From Corella eumyota (taxonomy: Eukaryota; Chordata; Ascidiacea; Phlebobranchia; Corellidae), in the NCBI GenBank assembly GCA_963082875.1, contig OY720102.1:3534001-3598000 (forward strand): a DNA stretch of 64,000 nt, read 5' to 3'. Below the pieces are notes generated by a model. The model worked only from the letters and a program-made list of their open reading frames with translations, was not told where the DNA came from and made no database searches. Position numbers and translations under genes: made by a program. This document shows positions 12,859-24,500 of the stretch, piece after piece; within the stretch, counting starts at the first letter, position 1; each line of letters starts with the position of its first letter.

Positions 12859-14206
12859 TTCGATTTAAATTTAATATATCTATTTAAAAACAAATTCATT
12901 TAGTCTAGTATTTATATAACTATTGTCTTTTTAAACTTCTATTTGAATTTAACTAATACACTTCACAATACATACGGTTAGTGTTAATATTGTAAACATA
13001 ATATAAACATTTTCCAGGATAATATATTACACTAATTGATTCTGCTTAAATGATAAATTATACATAAATTTTTTTTATGAATTATGCAGTTCCTCTATAT
13101 TCCCAATTATAAAGTAAAAACAGAACCAACTTTTAATTAATTACAGACCACCTATTATAATATTAATTTAGAAAGCAAAGTGATTGGTTCTACAATAGTA
13201 ACTAAAGTTTTATTTTAAAAACTGGTAAAAATTAATTATTTATAAAAAACTAACTCACCAGTTCTATGTCTTAATTGCTTTTTATTCTTGACCTCTCTAA
13301 AAAATAAATAATAAATAAAAATAATAACAAAACCAATTAACCCAGCTGTAAATAAATTAGCATTATTGTTATTAGCACTTTAAAAAGTGTGAATAAAAAC
13401 TAACATATGTTAACAAATGGCATAACAGTCATTAAAAGTGTTTTCTAGCATATTGCCTCATCTATAAATCAATGCAAAAATCAATTAAATGTTATGTTCA
13501 GGATTTAAAAAAATTTAATTATAAAAAAGTAAAATAAAAACTAATTTTAAAACAAACACAATATATATATAACATTTAAGTTAAAAATGCAATTTAAAAT
13601 ATAAGTATTAAGATTTTCAATCAAAGTTAGATTAATCCCAAAAGTGTATTTAAATTAAAATCAATAAATAACAATTTTAAATTATCTTAAGGAATGAGTT
13701 CGCATATCTTTTAATTCTTTTTTAGAATTGTTTGCATATAAAATTATTTAATCAATTAGTAATTTCAAAACAACTTTAAATTAAATATACTTGAAGACAT
13801 GTTGTTACCTTTTAATTTCTATTAATGCCTCACAGATTTATATTATACGGTTGTTAACCTATTTTTAATCACACAAACCTGAAATACAATAATTGGTAAA
13901 TATTATAAAACAACATTTCAAATATTATATAAGTAAATAATAAAAACAGGTAGAAAAAATAATAAATTTTTAAACTGTTTAAACAAAAAAATTAAGAATC
14001 AGTGATTTTTTTAATTTTTTATATGTAAATAGTTAAACCTATAACCAAATTTGTAAATAAAAAAAATATATATATAAGGTATAAGTAAATACAATTTTAT
14101 AAACTCTTTTATAATAACAACATATATAAATTATACCATATGTGCATAAATACAAAATATACATCCAATATAAATACAGTTTTTAAATAAAAAACATATG
14201 CTAATC
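12859..14206. other. Spacer between SLC25A21 and CCDC32
   Basis: Very AT-rich DNA with long A and T runs and no coding sequence, apart from the two possible leader exons listed separately. The last part must hold the 3' UTR of CCDC32, whose stop is at 14207-14209. Confidence 0.4.
13261..13298 (-). other. Possible 5' UTR exon of SLC25A21
   Basis: Read on the minus strand, a stretch preceded by a pyrimidine/AT tract ending in TAG and followed by the strong donor CTG|GTGAGTT lies about 400 bases upstream of the SLC25A21 start. A second such block, between a TTTCAG acceptor and an AAAG|GTAACA donor, lies at about 13808-13879. All frames of that block contain stops. Both look like noncoding leader exons. 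Transcript data would be needed to confirm them. Confidence 0.3.
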
Positions 14207-14716
14207 TTATTTTTCATTTAGTGTATTAGATTTTTCGCTTACAGTCACAGTAGAAAGCAAATCATACTCAAGTAAATTTAAAAGTTCGATATTATTAACA
14301 GCATGAGCCTCTGGGTAAAATTTTCTTAAAAATTCCTGGCGTAAAACATTGGTATTTACATCATTTGGTTCAAGATCATTATCATAATTGTTCTGAGTGC
14401 TTGAGTAAGTTAACACGTCTTCAAATTGAATATCTTTTCTAGATTGTAAAGACTTCAAAATGTTAGAAGCGTTTAATTTCTTGTCTGCTTGTGATGCATT
14501 TAATCTTTTTAACTTTGACTCTAATCTTTGTAAATAAACGTCAGAACTGTTTGCAAGTTTTTCATTGTTTGCAGGTTGCAAACATAACGTAACTACGTTG
14601 CTTTTTAAAGCTATCTTATTGTTGTCATTTTCGTTCGGTTTTGCCACGTAAGAATCTTTAAAAAATAAGTCTTTGTCGTCTTTATCTGTTGGCGAAATAT
14701 TTCCCCAAGGATCCAT
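14207..14716 (-). CDS. CCDC32: CCDC32-like protein (AP-2 assembly co-factor family)
   Basis: A single-exon gene of 169 residues. The central block SSDVYLQRLESKLKRL lines up with the vertebrate CCDC32 segment DSEVYLASLEKKLRRI, and the following NASNILKSLQSRK fits TSKDMLRTLAQAK. The N-terminal DPWGNI and FKDSYV also match DLWAEI and FSDSFV. Human CCDC32 has about 185 residues and helps assemble the AP-2 clathrin adaptor. The rest of the protein is low in similarity and looks disordered. The first Met is preceded by AT-rich noncoding DNA and is the only sensible start. The assignment rests on recalled family sequence, not a search. Confidence 0.72.
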   Translation of the reverse strand: MDPWGNISPTDKDDKDLFFKDSYVAKPNENDNNKIALKSNVVTLCLQPANNEKLANSSDVYLQRLESKLKRLNASQADKKLNASNILKSLQSRKDIQFEDVLTYSSTQNNYDNDLEPNDVNTNVLRQEFLRKFYPEAHAVNNIELLNLLEYDLLSTVTVSEKSNTLNEK

Positions 14717-15723
14717 TTAATTTATTAATTAAATCTGAGACTAAACAAACTTTATTTTCCCTGAATATAGTTACAAAAACCAAACTTTCATGACGTTAAA
14801 AAGTAAACAACAAAACGCACATGTCATCATTTTCTCTAAAGCCCCATCATGCGGTTTGAAAAAAGGGAATTTTATTTGTTTCTAATTTGTAAAAAAAAAC
14901 TTTTTACATTATTGCGTTTCTAACTTCACTTTTTATCTTATTTTACCTAAATATTATACCTAAAAAAATATCCAACATAATTTTAAATGCAATTTCGTTT
15001 ATACACTATGAAATAAATATGATTGCGCAATCATCGAACTGAACGTAAATAGGCCTGCCTTCGTTAACTACTTTTTTCGGCTAAATAAAACGTCTCAAAA
15101 ACATCTAGGTGAAAACTTTGTTAAAAATCTTAGTGGTTAACTTAACATGACAGTTATCAAATTCACACGTTATAATCTTAATGCGGTTTAAACAGCTACA
15201 TGTTTTCTAGAAATTTAAAATAAACCGAACGGTAAGCTCTATGTTGTAATATCCACGAGGGCTACTCATGTCAAACCACAAACTTCTAGGTAAAACTGTG
15301 GTAGGTAAATGCATGCCACGTTTAATTTTAACTGAACAAAAACTTGCGGTACAACAGATACTACAATATACACTATCTCAGTAGTTTAATTGTACCTGCA
15401 GGCAATTACGTAATTTTTAAAAAAGTTGTTAAAAATCAATAATTTCAGATACGTATTTTACGTTTAGTTATTAAATGCCGAAAACTAACCACGTAAAACA
15501 CAATAAATCAAAGTGCTTTGTATAAATATTGCAAACATAACTTTGTATTTACAAAATTAAATTTCAGAGTTGTAAAACATTTTTATTTAATGGAAACATG
15601 AATTTTAGGTAAACACTGGAATTAGGTAAATCCCCATCAAAGAGTTCATAAATAAATAATTTAATTTTCATAATAAGCATTCAGGAGTTTATCAAGTTAA
15701 TTTAACATTACATTCTTGGTATC
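14717..15723. promoter_or_regulatory. Divergent intergenic region between CCDC32 (-) and LRPAP1 (+)
   Basis: One kilobase separates two start codons that point away from each other, so both promoters should lie here. It is AT-rich with mildly GC-richer patches around 15020-15110 and 15200-15330. I see no coding sequence, no clear TATA box and no repeats that explain it. Confidence 0.4.
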
Positions 15724-18100
15724 ATGGTTAAATTCGTTTTCACTGTAGTATGTATTGTTGTGTATATTGCATATTCATCTGCAATTGAATCACAAACCGA
15801 AGATGATAATAAACCAAACGAACGAATGTTTAGATCCGGAAAAGTTTTACAAATATGGCAAAAAGCTGAACGGGTAATTGCCTTTCTGTTTTTTAAAATT
15901 AAAATTTGTATGGCAAAATTTCTAGCAAAAAATGATCTTGTAAAATAATAATATATATATTCAGAAATTATATAAAATAAATAGCATTGTAATATTGTAT
16001 TTATTATCCTTTAATTCCGTTTTTAAATACAAATATTTTTTGTAGCAAAACAAATTATCTTCAGTAATGATGACGGACTTGTATGCCAAATTAAGACAAC
16101 ATGACCGCCAACTTATGGACTTGAAAATATTTATTTCACAAGGTGGAGATGAAAGTGGAATTCAACAAGCTAAACTGGAAGAGAATTTAAATGGTGCATA
16201 CAAAAATTAAAATTATTTAATTAATTTTCAATTCTAAAATATCAATTTTGTATGTACAAAAATTTAATTAATTTTCCATTTCCTAAATTTTAATTTTTTG
16301 CCTTAAAAAGGAAAGAATTGACAAACATATTGAACATATATTTGTTACAAAATTTAAAGTTAATATTATCTTCAAAAAATACCCTCAAATATACAACTAA
16401 TTATAATTTATTACCTATCATATTTAAATGTATATTTTTTAAGATATAATGACAAAGTATGGAGTGACAAGTGGAAAAGGAGCTTTTGATCAAACATCAA
16501 ACTCCAAATCAGGAAAAACAAAACAAATTTTTACAGTAAGTTTATAAAGACTGAAATAAAAAATATTCCGAAATAAATTGCAAAATATATTTATTTCATA
16601 ATTCCTTTTTTTGATAGAACTCACAACTAAACAACTTATGGGAAAAAGCAACATTAAGCAAAGATTTTACTGCCCAAGAATTAGAAAAATTGTTTATAGA
16701 GCTAAAACATCATGAAGATAAATTAATCCAATTAACTAACTTAAAAGAAGAAGTGGCACAGCATAGAGGTATGAAAATAACACTTACCTGAAAATATATA
16801 AAAATAATTTTCTTTTAAACAGAGAAACTTAAATAGCATTTCAATGGTTGAAAATAAAGAAATTTGTGTTTTTCTTTGACAGAGATATCGGATAATTCCT
16901 TGGAGCAATTTGATAAATCGGATGAAATAAACAAGAAGGAGACAGACTTGAATGGTTTGCATGATGAAATTAAAGATGATTATCAAAGACTTGTTCTATT
17001 ATCACATAAGAAAAAAGGTCATTAACTATTTGGTTTTAATTTATCAATTAATGTAAATTAAACAAAAATCCATTTAAACCATTTAAAATAGGACACGTAG
17101 CTTAAATTTTACGCAATGCATGCTTACAATATCATGGTACAACAAACAAATAAAATCCTGTTTAAACAAACAATAAAACAAATACCTATTCAAAACATAC
17201 ACTTTTATGACCATTGTTTTTACATTATAACTGTAAACTGGTCATAAAATTTAAAAGCCACCAGGTACCTATTGTTCATTTATTTTATGACAATGCTTAT
17301 AAAAATACAACCACATTTAAATGGTATTATATTAAATTAAAATGGTAAACCAACAAACCGATAAAAAATATTCAATTACAGAAAATTATTGTTAAATCTC
17401 ATTTGAACAAAAATTACCTTTTTTAAAATATTATTTTTTAAAACAAACCGATTATATATTTAATTTGTCACTTGAATAAAAAATCGATTTGTTTAGATGG
17501 AGGAGTTACTTTCACAGAGCCGAGAGTTTTAAAATTATGGAGGGATGCTGAACGTGGAAATTTCACAGACGAAGAATTAAAATCAATTAAAGAAGAACTC
17601 TTGCATTTCGAAGGCAGGATCGAAAAGCATCGTCATTTTCGGTAAAATTAATCACAGTTAAATTGCAAAACAATTTTAAATGTTATTGTGACATCATATA
17701 TTATGACTAATGCTCTTACCCACTAATCAAACATTGCCAATAGCTTAGTGGTATAGCCCTAAGGTTTTTAGCATATTTTTAAATTTTATGTTTCGTTAAA
17801 GAGAACAGTTAAAAAACTCGGATGAAAAACTAGATTATCATGGAGGGAAAGAGATGGCTCCAGATCACCATGTTGAACGACATCTTAAACTTCACAATAA
17901 AGTCAAAACATTGGCTGATCAGGTAAAACAGAAAAACAAGGCCATTAAGACATTTCAAAAAAAGGTTGCATTTGCTTCTTTTTTAAATTAAATTTTATTG
18001 AACTTTCCACCTTTTGTAAATATTTCTCATTTAGGTCGAGAAAAGACATCATGAAATGAAGAAGAAGGTTGGAGGGGTGATTAGACATAGTGAATTATGA
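15724..18100 (+). CDS. LRPAP1: RAP, receptor-associated protein (LRP chaperone)
   Basis: ER-resident chaperone that binds LDL-receptor-family proteins and keeps them from binding ligand early. Eight phase-consistent exons (15724-15873, 16046-16193, 16444-16535, 16618-16768, 16883-17017, 17497-17641, 17802-17964, 18035-18100) give about 349 residues; human RAP has 357. A signal peptide (MVKFVFTVVCIVVYIAYSSA) is followed by the three helical RAP repeats, each with a tryptophan anchor: VLQIWQKAER, LNNLWEKATL and VLKLWRDAER. Family strings include TEPRVLKLW and HFEGRIEKHRHF. The last residues, RHSEL, give an HSEL retention signal in place of human HNEL. Confidence 0.92.
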
Positions 18101-18508
18101 TCACATAACTGCACATTTTTAAACATGACACAAAATTGTTGGTACTTATTTTGCCACTATTAATTGATAAATTGTTGTTACCTTATCATATCTCTAATGT
18201 GTTTCTGTTGATTTCCATTTGATTTTTATGCATGTGATTATTGAATTTATAAATTTATTTTACACAACTTCAAGTAGCAGTGGTAAATATTAAAAACTTT
18301 AGTAATACAGCAATGCCCTTATAACCAAACAAATTACTTCCAAATTCATGAAGAAATATTACATAAAAACATAAACAGGGAGAATATTAGATAAGTTAAA
18401 ATAAATAACATAAAAAAATTAAAGGTTAGGTAGATCAAAAACTAAACAAATTTGTTCACCTTCTCCCTTTTTTAAGTTAAATTCTGACCAAGAATCAACA
18501 TCTAAAAA

Positions 18509-21500
18509 TTATCTTTTTGACCTTGTGACCCTTTTACTTGTGGATGAACTTGAATCTGATCGCTTCATGACCTTTCTTGAGGGTTCAGTGACCTCTGTGG
18601 TGGAGGTCGTAGTAGAGGTCGAAGGACTGTTTGAGGTCGGATTTACAACTTTTCGTTTCGAGGAATCCAAATTTTGGTTGTTCTTAAAAATATTTCAAAA
18701 TTTTTTGGCAAATGAGATTTTTCAGTTGTTTTAAATACATTTAAAATTATGTAAGCAAAAGCATATAACAGTTGTAAAAGACACAATTAAATTCATATTT
18801 AAAAAAAAATCACCTGTTTATCAAACTGTAGGTAAAGGTAACGAAGTAAAATGTTGCTTCTGTCCTTTTTAATAACTAAAAAAATAAAAATTTTAAGAAG
18901 AAAATTAAAATTGTTTAATTGTATAAGAATTTCTTGGGAATTTAAAACCAGACATTTATTGTGGTCAAATTTGGCTGAAAATTCAACATAATATTTTCCT
19001 GTCGAAAATATAAAACTGAAATTCTATTTTAATAAAGCAGTGAAATACCAAAAAAATCACAACTTGCATGAAAGAAAAAAAATTGTCAAAATTATTTAAA
19101 ATAGAAAAGGCCAAAGAAAATCATAATGATTTCCTATTACAGGAAATATTGAACAATATTGAGAAATTAACGTCAGCGGAAATAAATTTTGGGAAACCTT
19201 TATCACAAAAAGAGCAGCCCAACAATAGGATTTAAAATTTTAAGAACAAGAAAACTTAAAAAAAAATAAAAACTAATTTTTAAAGAAAAGAAGGTTTAGA
19301 ATCACTAGAACAGAACAGTTGAACACAATCACTAGAACAGAACAGTTAATTTAAATAAGTTTTAGCTTTAACAACTAGTAATAACTTATTGTTTAATCAA
19401 AAATATATTTTTAATACATATTCCTAGAAAAAAACATAACACTAAAGCTTCAGAATACTAAACAAAATGAAAATATCTTATATTTCGTTACTTATCTTTC
19501 TATTCACATGTAAAATTGGTTGTGTCTTAACACAAACCCAAACAATTACACCAGCCAACCTAAACCAATGTCGCAAGGCCTTAGGTATGCAGAGTGGAGA
19601 TATAGAAGATGATAGAATTAGTGTTTCAAATGCAATAGAGACAAAGTATGGCAAGGAGCAGGCAAGGTTGTCTGGAGACAGCGCCTGGGTTACTTATGCT
19701 GCTCATAATCAGTGGATACAGGTAACAGAATATAAACAAATTTTTAAGAACCAAATTTTTGTAAGTGATTTTATAAATACCTAAATGTATGTTTGTGATG
19801 GTAAATAAAGTAAAGTTAAAGCAATTTTTTGTTATTTTAATATCTCATTACCATTACAAATGCAAACTCTTTATAAATTTATTTTCATATATATTTATCT
19901 TGCAGGTTAACCTCGAAAAACCAATGTATGTGAGTGGAATACAAACGCAGGGTCAGAGATATTATAAAAGAAACTTGTGGATATCAAAATATAAGATCAG
20001 ATACAAATTCTCCACGGATTCAAACTGGAAATGGGTTATGTCAGAAATTGGGTAAAAAGACCATTATACTTGGTGTTTTGACGTAAATTATAAAGTGTCT
20101 AATAACATAAAATTCTAATGAAATTTTGCTATAGATTAACTTTAAAAATTGATAAAATATTGTAGAACTAAACCTCAGATATTTGGAGGAAATATAAATG
20201 CTGTTGCTATAGAAACCAGAATTTTTCCAAAAATTGTAATAGCACAGGTAACCATAAAACCATCTTAATAAAGAGACCTATAATTAAATAATTAGTTGTG
20301 GTTTTTACTGCAATTTAAATAATATTTAAAGTTTAAATAAATCCTTTTAAGGTGATTCAATTGATACCAACAGACTGGCCCCGGACAAGTTTTGCTGAAA
20401 TAGCATTAAGAATGGAGTTAATAGGATGTAATATTGAGGAAAAATCAGGTAAAAAAATTTGCTAGAATAACATTATAACCAAAAGTTTTCTTAAACAAAC
20501 TTTTTAACTAAAATTTATACATAAAATAATTTTAAATTTTCCTAAAATTCAACAAAGAAATAGTACAAAATAAATTTCAGGTTGTGGGGGACCTAAGGCT
20601 CTTACACAGCCGACAGGCAGTATACAAAGCATGAACTATCCTCATACATATGACAACAACGCAAACTGTGAATGGATAATAACTGCTCCCTTAGATAAAG
20701 TGATTAGTCTTCAAGTTGAAGATGGTTTTGCACTGGAACCGGTGAACGGATGCCAATTCGAGTATTTAGAGGTAAAGTGTTTTTTCAAGGTTAAAACATA
20801 ACATATTAGGCATTAAATGATGTCTATTTTTTTGATTAAAGTTTAATTTATATCTCAAAATTCTTTTAATTCTACAGCTTATAGATGTAATTGGCGGAGT
20901 AGAAAAATCTCTTGGAAAATTTTGTGGAAATATTAAACCTGCTGATGTTACCTCAACCGAAAATATTTTAAAGGTTAACTCAGAAATTTTACCTTATCAA
21001 AAACTAACTTAAAAAGGGTTTATAAATCATACAATCAGTAACTAAATAATGCTGTAAGTAAAACCAAAAAATTCATTTTTTTTTGTTTTAGGCACGTTTT
21101 ATGACAGACCATTATGAAAGTGACACAGGGTTTAGAGCTACGTACAAATTTGTAAATGGATCAGGTTGTGGGGGGAGACAGGTACCAATGTTTCTACTAA
21201 TTCAATTTAACAAAACAATGTTCTGTCCGAATTTCATATGTTAGAGTAAAATGGCAACCAAACAACATTTGATGGAGAAATATTATTTTTCTCTTTTTTA
21301 ATGTTATATACTTTGCATTTAAATAAAAACCTGTTTATTTTTTAGGATTTAAGAGAGGTAACCGGCCAAATCCAATCGCTTAATTATCCAAACTACTATA
21401 ACAACAGTATGGAGTGTATTTGGGACATTTATGCTAGACCAAGTCAGGTAAAACAAGCACAGAGTAATGCTTAGTTAATCAATAAAAATTAGAAACTGAC

Positions 21501-24500
21501 AAACTAATACTATTAAACAACAAAATCTTAATAAATATATTTTATTTAGTTACTGGAACTGACGTTTGACGACTTCCATTTATTTAGCTCTAAAGTTCAA
21601 CTAAGAACAAGTTTTTCAATGCAATGTTATGAAGACAAAATACAGGTATAGTTTAAGCAAGTTATACCGGACAGCACCTATAACAAAAATACATGCATAA
21701 CAAACAGAAGAACACATGAAGCCTGCATAGGGTGGCATTACCTAGGAAACCTTCTGTATCTTACCTTATGCATATACCTCCTTAAATGTACAACTACCTT
21801 TAACTACCTTATCCTTCTCCATGTAAAAATACATAACAACAATTTATTTTTATAGATTATAAGTGTTCCTCAGAACCGATATGGAATAGTTAACAACCTT
21901 GATTATCCAACTGAAAGTTATTGTGGAAAAGTAATGCCTCCTAGTTACACCTCAGAATCAAATCACATCAGGGTTCTATTCACAACTGATCAAACAGGAG
22001 TAGAAAAAGGTAATACTTATTAAAAAAAATACTGCCAATAAAACAAAGGCAACAGTAATACACAAGTAATAAAAACGCAATTGCAACTTTTTAGAGAAAA
22101 GTATTTTTAACATTTTCATGAATTCTTCTTTTAAATTTTGCAATTTTATGTTTCTAGGTTTTCGTGCTAGTTATCAAGCCATACAAAGTTCAGGATGTGG
22201 GGGAAGAAGGGATCTAAGGTAGTTAAAATTTTGTTAAATCACCATACAAAAAAACATACACAGGTAAATTTTCAAGGTTAATAGTTAATAATACTTTAAC
22301 ATGTTGTCATAGAGATCCTTCTGGGACAATCAAATCTTTGAATTACCCGAAAAATTACACAAACGATCTTCAATGTGAGTGGAACATCATAAGCAAACCA
22401 AACCAGGATATAGAAGTAAGTTAAAGTAACACTGACAAAGCAAGATGCAAACATTATAAAGTGTGGTTGACTTCACAAATATTATTAGAATCAAATTTTT
22501 TTAACCGATAAAATGTATCCATGGCAATCTCGTATACTATAACATAAAATGTTTTTCTTTTCGTAAAAACAGTTTAAAAAAATATCAAAGTTTATACTAC
22601 TTTGATTTTTAGATTACGTTCTTGGATTTTCAACTAGAAGAAGACAGAGATTGTAAATTCGATTACGTATCAATTTATGATGGAAGATCAAAGAGACATT
22701 TACTCGGAAAATATTGCCAACATGGCATTAGGATTCAACCACTTGTTGCATACAGTGGAGTGATGAAAGTGATTTTTTCGTCGGACTCAATTAACCAAAT
22801 GCCGTAAATTTTTTTTATCTTTAAAATATAATATTAAAATATACATGTCTGAAACTATAAAACATCCAAGCCTTTTTGTCCAGAAAAAATCTATTTTTAA
22901 AGGTAGTTATAAATTTTATGTTAAATTAAGGTTTTAAAATACAAATTAATTGAGTTATTGTTTAAAATATTTTGTGTTATGTTAAGTGGGTTTGAAGCAG
23001 CTTATGTGATGATTCAAAGAAAAACACCAACAACAACCGTACCCTCAACAAACCAACAAAGTAAGTAACTCGAATATATTTAGTTTTTTACAAGCCTAAA
23101 TTCCTTTTTTACAAAGTTTTTTCCCCTTGCAGGTACAACAAATATAAAACTGAATTCAGTCCAGACAACAGCTCATAAAATCAACTCGGTTTCAACAACA
23201 ACAACAAAAACAGTAAAATTAAACTCTTACAAACTATTTGCTTGTGTCTAGAATTGCTCTGTGACTTTAGGTTGCTCTGTGACTTTAGGTTTAACAATAT
23301 AGAATAAATATTTTTTAAGCACACTAATAAATTTTTCTTAAGATTTCGATTTTAAATTATAAAGTTTAGTTTCTTTAAAAACAAAATATATTTTACAGGA
23401 AAAAATCATGAAATCTTCAACGTTAATATCATCAGTTGTCACTAAGGTAAGAAAGCTTTCTAGTGAATTTCCGGATTTTAATTAAAACAAACAATACCAG
23501 CGAAATCGTCATGATTTAACCAAAACTGTCATCATTTTTATTTAAAATTGTGACATATACGAAATTAGTAAATACCTATTCAAAATTTTAATACGCGCAA
23601 AATTCTGATCCAATTTTCTCTTTTTGTTGCAAAACAGGAAATGGGAAAATGGATAATAGTTGGACTGGCTACAGTCGGAGGCTTGATTGTGATTGGAATT
23701 CTGTTTGGAATAGTATTTTGCTGTAAATCTCAATTCACCAACACCTCACTTAGCCTTCAAGGCTCATTTAGAAATGCAAACAACTCAAGGTATGAATATT
23801 TTCAATTTGTGTCATTTTATTGCATTTAAATGTGTATTATTTTTTTTATATCTTATTTATTTTACTTCAATACTTCTACCTTTTAGACAGTTGTAAGTTG
23901 AGAATGGTTTTTACCAACAGAACAATATACCAAACTGTATGTGAATTTAAAAGTTTTTTGTTTCAGTGTTGTACAAAATCATGCATATGACTTCTCTGTT
24001 GCTTCAACTAACCATAGTATAAGATCCAGACAGCTAGAACCTGAGCCTTCAATAGTGTCTGAAACATTCAGTAATCAGGTTAACACTATACTATATTATT
24101 ACCTTTGCTTGAGCAATCTAATGAGGATATGCCTTATCGCCATGTAAATATTTGAATGTCAAAAATTAATTAATTTTTTTGCAGGAAACTTTAAGACAAT
24201 CACCGAGCAGGGAAAGTCACATTTACTTTTCTATCGAAGAATTTAAAAGCAAGAATAAGAAACCTAAGAAAATAGCAGAAGTACAAAGTGGAAAGGTAAG
24301 CATTTTAACATCATGAAAAAGCACCAAATCTGAATCACCCACATTTAAAAAAGGGTTTACTCATAAATATTTTAAAACATATTTGACTAAAACAGTTTAA
24401 AAACACGCCCACATTTTTAAGGTATCATTCAAGAAAGGACAGGGCTACAATATAAAGCCTGGGAATCAAGGGAGTGAAGAGCCATCGGAAGAGGATGATG

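Noticed and set aside
17730-17765. tRNA A-box-like stretch TAGCTTAGTGGTATAGC in an LRPAP1 intron
   Set aside because: No matching B box at the right distance and no cloverleaf. It may be a decayed tRNA-derived SINE fragment, but I cannot support that.
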